From the NCBI RefSeq assembly GCF_037992945.1, contig NZ_CP150304.1:4726501-4790500 (forward strand): a DNA stretch of 64,000 nucleotides, in the 5' to 3' direction. Below are positions 16,355 through 25,487 of this stretch, in pieces. The notes under the pieces were generated by a model, which saw only the letters and a list, made by a program, of their open reading frames with translations, was not told the DNA's origin and made no database searches. The translations under genes were made by a program, and so were the position numbers. The DNA comes from Peribacillus sp. FSL E2-0218 (GTDB taxonomy: Bacteria > Bacillota > Bacilli > Bacillales > DSM-1321). Each line of letters opens with the position of its first letter. The first letter of the stretch is position 1.

Positions 16355-17752
16355 TTACCCGATGGAGCCTTCCATTTCGAACTTGATCAGACGGTTCATT
16401 TCAACCGCATATTCCATTGGAAGTTCTTTTGTAAATGGCTCGATGAAGCCCATTACGATCATTTCCGTTGCTTCTTGCTCAGAGATTCCGCGGCTCATCA
16501 GGTAGAACAATTGCTCTTCCGATACTTTGGATACCTTCGCTTCATGCTCAAGGGAGATGTTATCGTTCAGGATTTCATTGTAAGGGATTGTATCAGATGT
16601 AGACTGATTATCCATGATGAGCGTATCACATTCAATATTCGAACGAGCTCCGTCCGCTTTACGTCCGAAGTGGACAATACCACGGTAGGTTACTTTTCCG
16701 CCTTGTTTGGATATTGATTTGGAAACGATCGTTGATGATGTATTAGGCGCAAGATGCGTCATTTTTGCTCCTGCATCTTGGTGCTGCCCTTTACCAGCGA
16801 TGGCAATCGATAATGTCATTCCGCGAGCGCCTTCACCTTTTAGGATGACAGCAGGGTATTTCATTGTCAATTTGGAGCCAATGTTGCCATCGATCCATTC
16901 CATTGTAGCATTGGCATCACATACCGCACGTTTCGTAACCAGGTTGAACACATTGTTTGCCCAGTTTTGAATCGTTGTGTAACGGCAGTAAGCATCTTTT
17001 TTAATGACGATTTCAACGACCGCACTGTGAAGGGAGTTCGTCGTATAGACAGGTGCTGTACAACCTTCCACATAGTGAACGGATGCGCCTTCATCCACGA
17101 TGATCAGTGTACGTTCGAATTGACCCATGTTTTCAGAGTTAATCCGGAAGTACGCTTGAAGCGGAGTATCCACTTTAACGCCTTTTGGTACATAGATGAA
17201 AGATCCGCCAGACCAAACAGCCGAGTTCAATGCCGCGAACTTATTGTCAGTCGGAGGAATCGTTTTGCCGAAATGTTCACGGAAGATATCTTCGTTTTCA
17301 CGAAGTGCTGAATCGGTATCTTTAAATACGATACCCATATCCTCCAATTCCACTTTCATGCTGTGGTAAACCACTTCGGATTCATATTGGGCGGATACCC
17401 CTGCAAGATATTTCTGTTCCGCTTCAGGGATTCCCAATTTATCAAAAGTCTGCTTGATTTCATCAGGAACTTCATCCCATGATTTTTCTGATTTCTCTGA
17501 TGGCTTCACATAGTATGTGATCTCATCAAAGTTCAGGCTATTCAAATCTCCGCCCCACTGAGGCATAGGCATGTTATAGAAGTGCTTCAATGATTTCAAG
17601 CGGAAATCAAGCATCCATTGCGGTTCATCCTTCATTCGCGAGATTTCTTTCACGATATCTTCTGTAAGACCACGCTTTGAACGGAAGATGGAAATATCTT
17701 TATCCGCAAAGCCATATTTATAATCGCCAATATCAGGCATTTTCTTTGCCAT
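16355..17752 (-). CDS. sufB: Fe-S cluster scaffold protein SufB
   Basis: Scaffold subunit of the SufBCD complex that assembles iron-sulfur clusters. 465 residues, standard length. DYKYGFADKDISIFRSKRGL at the N-terminus and the beta-helix core with GKGQHQDAGAKMTHLAPNTSS and HFGRKADGARSNIECDTLIM are diagnostic. Last gene of sufC-D-S-U-B, 56 bases after sufU, with GGAGG before the ATG. The last residues (KFEMEGSIG) are duplicated just downstream. Confidence 0.98.
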   Translation of the reverse strand: MAKKMPDIGDYKYGFADKDISIFRSKRGLTEDIVKEISRMKDEPQWMLDFRLKSLKHFYNMPMPQWGGDLNSLNFDEITYYVKPSEKSEKSWDEVPDEIKQTFDKLGIPEAEQKYLAGVSAQYESEVVYHSMKVELEDMGIVFKDTDSALRENEDIFREHFGKTIPPTDNKFAALNSAVWSGGSFIYVPKGVKVDTPLQAYFRINSENMGQFERTLIIVDEGASVHYVEGCTAPVYTTNSLHSAVVEIVIKKDAYCRYTTIQNWANNVFNLVTKRAVCDANATMEWIDGNIGSKLTMKYPAVILKGEGARGMTLSIAIAGKGQHQDAGAKMTHLAPNTSSTIVSKSISKQGGKVTYRGIVHFGRKADGARSNIECDTLIMDNQSTSDTIPYNEILNDNISLEHEAKVSKVSEEQLFYLMSRGISEQEATEMIVMGFIEPFTKELPMEYAVEMNRLIKFEMEGSIG

Positions 17753-17808
17753 AGCTCGTATTCCTCCATTTCAAATGGCTGAATTACAACAGCTCATTTT
17801 CCAATTAA

Positions 17809-18237
17809 TTATTCCTTCAATCCCTTTTCCATGGCCTTCCAAGCTAAAGTGGCACACTTGATTCTGGCAGGGAATTTAGAAACACCCTGAAGGGCTTCAA
17901 TGTCCCCAAGGTCTATCTCATCATCGTATTCTTTTCCTTGTATCATTAAAGAAAAAGTGTCGGACATGGCCAAAGCCGTATCTATATCTTTGCCCTTAAT
18001 GGCTTGTGTCATCATGGAAGCTGAACTCATGGATATGGAACAGCCGTCACCGTCGAATTTAACATCGCTGACTTTTCCATCTTCGATCTTCATCGTTAAA
18101 CGGATCCGATCGCCGCAAGTTGGATTGTTCATATCGATTGTCATGCTTCCATCTTCAAGCATACCCTTATTACGTGGTTTCTTATAGTGATCCATGATGA
18201 CCTGACGGTAAAGTGTATCTAAGTTTTCAAAAGACAT
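17809..18237 (-). CDS. sufU: SufU, zinc-dependent sulfur-transfer protein
   Basis: Accepts sulfur from SufS for cluster assembly. From ATG 18237 the protein is MSFENLDTLYRQVIMDHYKKPRNKG, 142 residues. Conserved cysteines in NPTCGDR, GDGCSIS and IKCATLAW match the zinc/persulfide ligands of Gram-positive SufU. The start overlaps the sufS stop and has AAGGAG upstream, so the two partners are translationally coupled. Confidence 0.97.
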   Translation of the reverse strand: MSFENLDTLYRQVIMDHYKKPRNKGMLEDGSMTIDMNNPTCGDRIRLTMKIEDGKVSDVKFDGDGCSISMSSASMMTQAIKGKDIDTALAMSDTFSLMIQGKEYDDEIDLGDIEALQGVSKFPARIKCATLAWKAMEKGLKE

Positions 18238-19456
18238 TGCTGAAATACTCCTTCGTTTTAACAAGCCCGGATACAAGCTTATCAATATCTTCTTCCGTGT
18301 TATAGAGATAGAAGCTAGCCCTTGCTGTCGATGACACGTCGAGCCATTTCATTAATGGCTGTGCACAATGATGACCGGCCCGGACAGCTATTCCATCTGC
18401 ATCAAGAACGGTGGCGACGTCATGTGGATGTACGTCAGCAATATTGAAGGTCACTACCCCCGCACGCTTTTCTGCATCCTTTGGACCGTAAATGGTCAAG
18501 CCTTCAACTGCAGACATTTTCTCGATCGCATATGCCGCCAGTTTGTGTTCATGACGTTCTATATGATCCAAGCCGATTTCTTCCAAGAAATCGATGGCAG
18601 CCCCGAGACCGATGGCACCGGCAATGATAGGAGTACCGCCTTCGAATTTCCACGGGAGTTCTTTCCATGTAGACTCATGAAGCCCTACAAAATCGATCAT
18701 CTCTCCGCCGAATTCGACCGGCTCCATTTTTTCAAGAAGATCTTTTTTACCATATAATACGCCGATGCCCGTCGGTCCGACCATTTTATGGCCTGAGAAG
18801 GCGAAGAAATCACAATCCAAATCGCGGACATCCACTTTTAAGTGAGGTGTGCTTTGTGCCCCGTCGACGACCATGATTGCACCGTGTTCATGGGCAATTT
18901 TCGCGATTTCCTTCACAGGGTTGATCACGCCAAGTACATTCGAAACCTGCATGATGGAAACGATTTTCGTTGCATCGGTAATGGTGGCCCTTGCATCATC
19001 AATGGAAATCGTACCATCCTCTTGAAGCGGAAGGTACTTCAGTACGGCACCTTTTTCTTTTGCAAGCTGCTGCCACGGGATGATATTACTATGATGCTCC
19101 ATGTAAGAGATGACGATTTCGTCACCCTCCCTTACATTGGCTCCACCGTAACTTCTTGCTACCGTATTTAAAGAAGTCGTCGTACCTCTCGTGAAGATGA
19201 TTTCTTCAGTAGAAGAAGCGTTAATGAATTTACGCACCTTTTCACGTGCACCTTCATACGCATCCGTAGCTTTTGTTCCTAGTGTATGCACTCCGCGGTG
19301 AACATTCGAGTTGTAGCCGCGGTAATATTGCTCAATCGCTTCAATCACTGCAGCCGGTTTTTGAGAGGTTGCAGCACTATCCAAATAAACTAATGGCTGA
19401 CCGTTGACTTCTTGATCTAATATTGGAAAAAGCTTACGAATTTCGTATGGGTTCAT
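18227..19456 (-). CDS. sufS: Cysteine desulfurase SufS
   Basis: PLP-dependent group II cysteine desulfurase that makes the persulfide for cluster assembly. 409 residues. The PLP lysine lies in FSGHKMVGPTG and the catalytic cysteine in RAGHHCAQPLM. The start overlaps the sufD stop (TAATG) and the end overlaps sufU, showing tight coupling in the operon. Confidence 0.98.
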   Translation of the reverse strand: MNPYEIRKLFPILDQEVNGQPLVYLDSAATSQKPAAVIEAIEQYYRGYNSNVHRGVHTLGTKATDAYEGAREKVRKFINASSTEEIIFTRGTTTSLNTVARSYGGANVREGDEIVISYMEHHSNIIPWQQLAKEKGAVLKYLPLQEDGTISIDDARATITDATKIVSIMQVSNVLGVINPVKEIAKIAHEHGAIMVVDGAQSTPHLKVDVRDLDCDFFAFSGHKMVGPTGIGVLYGKKDLLEKMEPVEFGGEMIDFVGLHESTWKELPWKFEGGTPIIAGAIGLGAAIDFLEEIGLDHIERHEHKLAAYAIEKMSAVEGLTIYGPKDAEKRAGVVTFNIADVHPHDVATVLDADGIAVRAGHHCAQPLMKWLDVSSTARASFYLYNTEEDIDKLVSGLVKTKEYFSNVF

Positions 19457-20757
19457 TACTGTACTTTCCTTTCAATGACCGCGACTAATTGCTTTTTAAC
19501 TCCCTCAATTGGAAGCTGGTTGACAACAGGGGCCAAGAATCCGTGAATGACAAGCCGTTCGGCTTCTTTCTTCGTAATCCCACGGCTCATTAGATAATAC
19601 AGTTGAAGCGGATCAACACGGCCGACAGAAGCGGCGTGACCAGCCGTTACGTCATCCTCATCAATCAATAGGATCGGATTGGCATCGCCACGTGCTTTAT
19701 CACTCAGCATAAGCACGCGTGATTCTTGTTCGGCATTGGCTTTAGTAGCACCATACTCTATTTTCCCGATTCCATTGAAGATCGTGGAGGCACTGTCCTT
19801 CACAACACCATGCTTAAGGATATGTCCCTCGGAACGCTTGCCATAATGGATGATGGCAGTCGTGAAGTTTTGCTTTTGCTCCCCGCGGCCGACTACAACG
19901 GATTTAGTATCCCCATGTGAGCCATCGCCCATCAGGTACGTTATATTATCCGATATCGTATTACCGTCATTCATGAGACCAAGGGCAAATTCGATATGAG
20001 CATCACGTGCTGCCACACCACGGCGGTTAACATAGGTCGTAAAGCCTTTTGATAACGTATCGACCGCTCCGTATTCCACCTTCGCATTTGCATTGGCAAA
20101 TACTTCGGTTACGATATTGGCGATTCCTTCATTAGATTCAACAGTCGAGAAATAGTTCTCTACATATGTCACCGAGCTATTATCTTCCGCTACGATCAAT
20201 ACATGGTTGAAAAGTGTAGCATCCGGATCATCCAGCAGGAATACCGATTGGATCGGTTCCTTGATTTCCACATTTTTCGGGACATAAAGGAATGCTCCCC
20301 CATTGACTAATGCAGCATGCAGCGCCGTTAGACGATGCTCATCTACTTTGACGCCGTCCTTCATGAAATATTTTTGCACGAGGTCAGAATGATCACGAGC
20401 CGCCGTGAAAATATCCGTGAAAATGACGCCTTGTTCCTTCACGCTGGCAGATAGGTTGATATGTGCCGGCGTGTTGTTGCGTTGAATGTATAAGTTTCCA
20501 TTTTCTTCAATGATGGACTTGATTTCTTCCGGAAGCTCTTCCAAAGAAGCAAAAGCTTCACTTTGAACCGCATGAGTCTTGAAGGAAGTAAAGTTCCATT
20601 TGTCGATTTTCGTTTTATCCGGCTTTGGCATCGGCAGCTTTTCCAATTCCGAAAAAGCTTGAATCCGAAGCTCCGAAAGCCAGGCTGGCTCATTATTTTT
20701 AGCTGAATAAGAGCTGATATCCTCTTGTTCAAACGGTAATTTCGTTTCTGTAGTCAT
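19456..20757 (-). CDS. sufD: Fe-S assembly protein SufD
   Basis: Partner of SufB in the SufBCD scaffold. 433 residues with the family beta-helix (GDGSHGDTKSVVVGRGEQKQNFTTAIIHYGKRSEG) and the C-terminal YYLMSRGITKKEAERLVIHGFLAPV block shared with SufB. AGGAGG precedes the ATG, 15 bases after sufC. Confidence 0.98.
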   Translation of the reverse strand: MTTETKLPFEQEDISSYSAKNNEPAWLSELRIQAFSELEKLPMPKPDKTKIDKWNFTSFKTHAVQSEAFASLEELPEEIKSIIEENGNLYIQRNNTPAHINLSASVKEQGVIFTDIFTAARDHSDLVQKYFMKDGVKVDEHRLTALHAALVNGGAFLYVPKNVEIKEPIQSVFLLDDPDATLFNHVLIVAEDNSSVTYVENYFSTVESNEGIANIVTEVFANANAKVEYGAVDTLSKGFTTYVNRRGVAARDAHIEFALGLMNDGNTISDNITYLMGDGSHGDTKSVVVGRGEQKQNFTTAIIHYGKRSEGHILKHGVVKDSASTIFNGIGKIEYGATKANAEQESRVLMLSDKARGDANPILLIDEDDVTAGHAASVGRVDPLQLYYLMSRGITKKEAERLVIHGFLAPVVNQLPIEGVKKQLVAVIERKVQ

Positions 20758-20772
20758 TGCAAATCCTCCTAC

Positions 20773-21558
20773 TTACGCTTCTTCGCCAACAGTTTCGTCT
20801 TCGATGCCCAATTCTTGTTTAATCCAATCATAACCTTCCGCTTCCAAGCGGGCAGCTAGCTCTGGACCACCTGATTTCACGACGCGTCCTTGCATCATGA
20901 CATGGACAAAATCAGGAGTGATGTAATTTAATAGACGTTGGTAATGAGTGATGATCAAGCAGCCAAAGTCTTCCCCACGCATTTCGTTGATCCCTTTTGA
21001 AACGACTTTAAGTGCATCGATATCAAGCCCTGAGTCAATCTCATCCAAAATGGCGATTTTAGGCTGAATCATCATTAATTGAAGAATTTCATTGCGTTTT
21101 TTCTCTCCGCCGGAGAATCCTTCGTTTAAATAACGTTGAGCCATATCTTCATCCATTTCAAGGAATTCCATTTTTTGATCCATTTGACGGATGAATTTCA
21201 TCAATGAAATTTCGTCGCCTTCTTCACGGCGAGCGTTGATGGAAGAACGTAAGAAGTCAGCATTGGTAACCCCGCTGATTTCACTTGGATATTGCATGGC
21301 AAGGAATAGCCCGACACGAGCACGCTCGTCGACTTCCATTTCCAAAACATCTTCACCATCAAATGTGATGCTTCCGCTTGTTACTTCATATTTTGGGTGA
21401 CCCATGATTGCTGATGATAAAGTGGATTTACCAGTTCCGTTAGGTCCCATGATTGCATGGATTTCCCCACCCTTAACTTCAAGGTTTACCCCTTTTAAAA
21501 TCTCTTTGCCCTCAATTGATACGTGAAGATCTTTAACCGTTAATGTAGAAGCTGACAT
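20773..21558 (-). CDS. sufC: SufC ATPase
   Basis: ABC-type ATPase of the SufBCD complex; soluble, not a transporter. 261 residues. Walker A GPNGTGKST (residues 38-46), signature GFSGGEKKR, Walker B IAILDEIDSGLD. First gene of the operon; start preceded by GGAGG. A possible promoter (TTGATT at 21686-21691 and TATAAA at 21665-21670 on the minus strand, short spacing of 15) lies about 105 bases upstream around a TCCAA-N-TTGGA dyad. Confidence 0.98.
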   Translation of the reverse strand: MSASTLTVKDLHVSIEGKEILKGVNLEVKGGEIHAIMGPNGTGKSTLSSAIMGHPKYEVTSGSITFDGEDVLEMEVDERARVGLFLAMQYPSEISGVTNADFLRSSINARREEGDEISLMKFIRQMDQKMEFLEMDEDMAQRYLNEGFSGGEKKRNEILQLMMIQPKIAILDEIDSGLDIDALKVVSKGINEMRGEDFGCLIITHYQRLLNYITPDFVHVMMQGRVVKSGGPELAARLEAEGYDWIKQELGIEDETVGEEA

Positions 21559-21750
21559 AATAATACCTCCGTGAACTAATTCCTATTTTATTACCAGAAA
21601 GTAAAATTTACTTTCTCAACTATAATTATCGTAAAAAACATTCTCACTTTATTCTCATTCCAATTTTATAACAAATCCAATTTGGAATCAACTAATATAG
21701 AGAGGGTTTCCACTTCTTGCATGGTGAAAACCTGTCCTATTGACAGGATA

Positions 21751-21969
21751 CTAACAGTTATAGCCCATTTCCAGCAAAATAAGACTTATTTTATCCTTTG
21801 TTAAAATTATCTTATTATTCGGGAAATCTTCGTCCTTACTAATATATGAACGGAAGGTTACGATTGTAAGGCATGATCGCTCCGCTTCGAAAAAGAAAAA
21901 AATCGGGCTGTCAGGCATTATGTAAGTTACCAAATAAGGAATACCCTTATTTTCTGGACCACTTACCAT
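21751..21969 (-). CDS. Doubtful small hypothetical protein
   Basis: 72 codons starting MVSGPENKGIPYLVTYI, with AGAGG four bases before the ATG. No family recognised and no neighbour that predicts a role. Composition (FFFF run, Ile-rich) could also reflect AT-rich noncoding DNA. Kept as a low-confidence call only. Confidence 0.25.
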   Translation of the reverse strand: MVSGPENKGIPYLVTYIMPDSPIFFFFEAERSCLTIVTFRSYISKDEDFPNNKIILTKDKISLILLEMGYNC

Positions 21970-22013
21970 TTTACCTCTACAGACCGATCTTTTAAAGAGT
22001 TCTTTTTATATGC

Positions 22014-22217
22014 TTAGCCGTGAATTTTGCGTTGTAGGTCCAGGACCATTTTGTTGCACTTTTCATGTTCCCTATCTCGTTCTTTCTCAACCTCGATACG
22101 GAGGTCTAAGTTTCTACTGTACTCACTGTAGCCAATCCCATGTGAAGACTGCATCGCCTTTTCCATTTCGCTTGTTACATTCAAATCTAGAGTATTGATA
22201 GTGAACCATCCTTTCAA
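22014..22217 (-). CDS. Doubtful small charged protein
   Basis: 67 codons from a TTG, or fewer from an inner ATG (MEKAMQSSHG). The C-terminal half is charged and helical (LDLRIEVEKERDREHEKCNKMVLDLQRKIHG), unlike random translation, which is why I list it. No good ribosome site and no family recognised; it could be the remnant of a longer gene. Confidence 0.3.
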   Translation of the reverse strand: MKGWFTINTLDLNVTSEMEKAMQSSHGIGYSEYSRNLDLRIEVEKERDREHEKCNKMVLDLQRKIHG

Positions 22218-22315
22218 ATTTGTGAATCAATTTATTGCCTTCATTATTCCTTTACCCTTCACTTTCATCATTAAACATGAAAAGTAAATAGTTTTGGAGG
22301 AGTTGTACATCAAAT

Positions 22316-22497
22316 TCGATGCAAAAACCAAACTCACGAATAAAACGGCTAAATTCACGAGTAAAAGCCCGAAACTCACGAATAAATTCAACAATTATAC
22401 GAAGAACCCGGTCAGAATTGAAGAGTAAAAGCACGAAATTGACGAGAAACGGCCTCAAATTCGATGCAAAGTCTAAATTCGCGAGTAAAACTTCGCC
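22316..22497 (+). repeat. Array of degenerate 21-bp repeats (about eight units)
   Basis: Units of the type AAACTCACGAATAAAACGGCT recur every 21 bases (for example AAATTCACGAGTAAAAGCCCG and AAACTCACGAATAAATTCAAC), with the core C-R-CGARTAAA. Related to the larger array at 36583-37077 and the single unit at 10895. Lies directly downstream of the metQ terminator. Confidence 0.85.
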
Positions 22498-22502
22498 TAA
22501 TC

Positions 22503-22541
22503 AAAAAAGGTTCCGGAATGAAATCATTCGGGAACCTTTTT
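22503..22541 (-). terminator. Terminator of metNPQ
   Basis: 12-bp stem with one mismatch (GGTTCCCGAATG / CATTCCGGAACC) around a 4-base loop, then six T on the minus strand. Confidence 0.93.
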
Positions 22542-22547
22542 GTTGAA

Positions 22548-23375
22548 TTATTTATCCGCTGGTACAACTGCACCTTTGTATTCTTTAAGGATGAAATCTT
22601 TAATTTCTTTGGAATGCAATACTTCCACTAACGTCTTGATCGCTTTTTTATTTTCATCGCCTTTGTTTACAGCAATGACATTCACATATGGTGATTCGGA
22701 ATCTTCAATCGCAATCGAATCCTTCAATGGATTCAAGCCTGCATCAATTGCATAGTTGGAGTTGATCAAAACCGCATCGCCTTCGCCGCTTTCATAGATT
22801 TTCGGAAGTAATGCCGCTTCGTATTCAGCATCGAATTTAAGGTTTTTCTTATTTTCGATGATATCTTTCGTTGTAGCTGTCGTTTTATCAACGCCCTCTT
22901 TCAACTTGATGAGGCCATTCTTTTCCAACATGGATAAAGCACGCCCATGGTCAGCGACGGAGCTGCTTAAAATGATCGTTGCTCCTTCAGGAAGTTTATC
23001 GATGCTTTTGTATTTTTGTGAATATAAACCGATAGGCTCGATATGAATACCGCCCGCATTGACGAAATCATAGCCATTTTCTTTAATTGCCGACTCTAAG
23101 AAAGGTAAGTGCTGAAAATAGTTCGCATCCAATTCTTTATCGTTCAGCGCCTTATTCGGTAAAACATAGTCCTGGAATGTTTTGATTTCCAAGTCGATGC
23201 CTTTTTCTTTAAGGATCGGTTTGGCTTTTTCAAGGATTTCGGCATGCGGAATATTGGATGCCCCTACGACCAATTTCTCGGTCTCGCTGCCGCTTTTTTT
23301 ATCCTTATCACTTCCGCAAGCTGCCAAAGCAATCGATAACACTAAGATTAACGCAAATCCTAAAAATTTCTTCAT
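22548..23375 (-). CDS. metQ: Methionine ABC transporter substrate-binding lipoprotein MetQ
   Basis: Binds D/L-methionine outside the membrane and hands it to MetP. NlpA/MetQ family. From ATG 23375 (GGGAG nine bases upstream) it starts MKKFLGFALILVLSIALAAC, with lipobox LAAC. The core EILEKAKPILKEKGIDLEIKTFQDYVLPNKALNDKELDANYFQHLPFLE is diagnostic. Last gene of the SAM-riboswitch-controlled metNPQ operon. Confidence 0.97.
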   Translation of the reverse strand: MKKFLGFALILVLSIALAACGSDKDKKSGSETEKLVVGASNIPHAEILEKAKPILKEKGIDLEIKTFQDYVLPNKALNDKELDANYFQHLPFLESAIKENGYDFVNAGGIHIEPIGLYSQKYKSIDKLPEGATIILSSSVADHGRALSMLEKNGLIKLKEGVDKTTATTKDIIENKKNLKFDAEYEAALLPKIYESGEGDAVLINSNYAIDAGLNPLKDSIAIEDSESPYVNVIAVNKGDENKKAIKTLVEVLHSKEIKDFILKEYKGAVVPADK

Positions 23376-23390
23376 CCTCTTCATCTCCCT

Positions 23391-24059
23391 TTATCTTTTG
23401 TCCAATTTGGATGTAATCACATCTCCAATAATTTGAATTACGAAGACGATAATTAGAATAACGATTGTCGCTACGAGCGTAACGTCATTTTGACTTCTTT
23501 GGTAGCCTTCCAAATAGGCCAGGTTACCAAGCCCGCCTGCACCGATGACCCCAGCCATTGCGGTATAGCCGACTAATGCAATCGATGTTACCGTGATCCC
23601 TGAAACGAGGGCGGGCATCGACTCTGGAAGAAGGACCTTCCAGATGATGGTGCTCGTTTTGGCCCCCATCGATTTAGCGGCTTCGATCACACCTTTATCG
23701 ATTTCACGGAGACCGATTTCCACCATCCGTGCATAAAACGGGGCTGCTCCGATAATGAGTGCCGGCAGTGCCGCATTCTCGCCAATCATGGAACCGACTA
23801 GCGCTTTGGTGAAAGGAATGAGCAGTACGATCAAAATAATGAATGGAATCGAACGGAAAATATTAACGAGAGCACTGATGATCCCGTTAGCGGCCCGGTT
23901 TTGCCACATATTGCCCTTCCCTGTCAGGAACAGGACCAACCCCAATAGTATCCCGATAAAGAAGGTTGCCACTACAGAGATGCTTGTCATATACAGTGTT
24001 TCTTTTGTTGCCTCAATCATTTTTTCCCAATCCACATTCGGCAATAATTCTTCAAGCAT
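23391..24059 (-). CDS. metP: Methionine ABC transporter permease MetP
   Basis: 222-residue MetI-like permease with five membrane segments and the ABC-permease loop EAAKSMGAKTSTIIWKVLLPESMPALVSG. Its start overlaps the metN stop, so the two are coupled. Forms the membrane channel of the methionine importer. Confidence 0.97.
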   Translation of the reverse strand: MLEELLPNVDWEKMIEATKETLYMTSISVVATFFIGILLGLVLFLTGKGNMWQNRAANGIISALVNIFRSIPFIILIVLLIPFTKALVGSMIGENAALPALIIGAAPFYARMVEIGLREIDKGVIEAAKSMGAKTSTIIWKVLLPESMPALVSGITVTSIALVGYTAMAGVIGAGGLGNLAYLEGYQRSQNDVTLVATIVILIIVFVIQIIGDVITSKLDKR

Positions 24060-25086
24060 GAGTGATCACCTCCACGCCTACCTGCTGTGCTTTAACGAAT
24101 TCGATTGCGCGGAGCATTTCATCCTCTGTGCCATCAAGGTGAATGAACAATGTTCCATATGAGCCGCTTCTTGTTTGGGATATTTTACCTTGAACGATGT
24201 TGACATCCAACTCGAAGTTGCGTACGAGCTTGGTTATCAACGGGCTTTCGGCATGGTCACCGACGAAAGTCAATTGAATCACTTTACCTGCAGGATAGCG
24301 TTCGAACAAATGGTCCATCGTTTCTTTCGTTTCTTCTGGTTCCGTCACCTGCTGCACGAAACGCTTCGTCATCTCTTCCCGCGGGTCCCTGAACACATCG
24401 AGGACTGGACCTTGCTCAACGACCTGCCCGTTTTCCATCACGGCCACACGATGACAGATTTTACGGATTACATGCATTTCATGTGTGATCAAGACGATCG
24501 TTAATCCCAGTCGCTGATTGATATCCACGAGCAATTCAAGGATGGAGTCAGTGGTCTGTGGGTCCAAAGCGGAAGTCGCTTCATCACACAATAGAACTTT
24601 CGGATCATTGGCAAGGGCCCTTGCGATTCCGACCCTTTGCTTTTGTCCGCCGCTTAGCTGCGAGGGATACGCCTTTTCCCTGCCTTCAAGTCCGACCAGT
24701 TTGATCAATTCATTGACTCGCTTCATCCGTTCCGATTTTGAAACCCCTGCAATTTCCAACGGGAAGGAAATATTATCCTGAACGGTTCTGGACCATAATA
24801 AATTGAAATGCTGGAATATCATGCTGATTTCCTGGCGGGCCTTACGAAGGTTAGCCCCTTTAATTTTGGAAATTTCCTTATCCGCTACGACAACCGTCCC
24901 CTCGCTCGGTGCCTCCAAGCCATTGAGCATTCTTATCAGCGTACTTTTCCCTGCCCCACTGTATCCAATGATGCCGAAAATCTCGCCTTTATTTATGTCA
25001 ACGTTCACGTTATTTACAGCCTTGATCGTCCCGCCGTTTCCTTTTCCTGTTCGAAACAGCTTACTGACGTTGGTCAATGTAATCAT
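24052..25086 (-). CDS. metN: Methionine ABC transporter ATP-binding protein MetN
   Basis: 344 residues: an ABC ATPase domain (Walker A GYSGAGKST, signature LSGGQKQRVGIARALA, Walker B VLLCDEATSALD) and a C-terminal NIL/ACT-like domain from about residue 265 that in relatives binds methionine and inhibits transport. First gene after the SAM riboswitch at 25200-25371. Confidence 0.97.
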   Translation of the reverse strand: MITLTNVSKLFRTGKGNGGTIKAVNNVNVDINKGEIFGIIGYSGAGKSTLIRMLNGLEAPSEGTVVVADKEISKIKGANLRKARQEISMIFQHFNLLWSRTVQDNISFPLEIAGVSKSERMKRVNELIKLVGLEGREKAYPSQLSGGQKQRVGIARALANDPKVLLCDEATSALDPQTTDSILELLVDINQRLGLTIVLITHEMHVIRKICHRVAVMENGQVVEQGPVLDVFRDPREEMTKRFVQQVTEPEETKETMDHLFERYPAGKVIQLTFVGDHAESPLITKLVRNFELDVNIVQGKISQTRSGSYGTLFIHLDGTEDEMLRAIEFVKAQQVGVEVITHA

Positions 25087-25199
25087 TCATGCTCACCTCT
25101 TTTATCCAATAAAACCTATGAACTTAGTTGATTTATCTACATTATCCAGCTTTTAATCTTTTACCAAGCTTGCACATGCTTATGGTTTCCTAAATTTTA

Positions 25200-25371
25200 A
25201 AAATAAAAAAACCTTTCTGCATGAGCAGAAAGGCAGGTAAAAAAGCTGGCCTTCCCCTCATCTTCCAAAGTGTTTACACTTTGTGTGAATTGGCACCTTT
25301 CCAAGGAAAAACCTCCTTGTCGGTTGCCGGGCTTCATCGGGCACATCCCTCCACCTCTCTTGATAAGAGCT
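25200..25371 (-). promoter_or_regulatory. SAM riboswitch (S-box) upstream of metNPQ
   Basis: On the minus strand the leader begins CTCTTATCAAGAGAGGTGG, followed by AGGGATGTGCCCGATGAAGC and CCGGCAACC, the conserved S-box core. It ends in a terminator with a 9-bp stem CCTTTCTGC / GCAGAAAGG at 25212-25233 followed by seven T. Known S-box behaviour is to stop transcription when SAM is plentiful. Confidence 0.95.
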
Positions 25372-25417
25372 AATATATAGAATATTTGTACATCATTACG
25401 TTCATTAGTATGGAGAA

Positions 25418-25446
25418 ATTCTATCACAGATAAAAAAGGAGTGCAA
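25418..25446 (-). promoter_or_regulatory. Sigma-A-type promoter for metNPQ
   Basis: TTGCAC and TAGAAT separated by 17 bases on the minus strand, about 47 bases before the S-box. Confidence 0.7.
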
Positions 25447-25487
25447 TGTATATTATTTCTAACACAAAAAAGTTTAGGACTACTTTC

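Larger units (their letters stand above)
21559..22502. other. Gene-poor region upstream of sufC
   Basis: About 940 bases between sufC and the metQ terminator. It contains the suf promoter region, two weak minus-strand reading frames (listed separately) and an array of 21-bp repeats. GC content is low between 21570 and 21990. Confidence 0.7.

Noticed and set aside
22319..22546. 75-codon plus-strand frame (MQKPNSRIKRLNSRVK...)
   Set aside because: Consists of the 21-bp repeats and runs into the metQ terminator.
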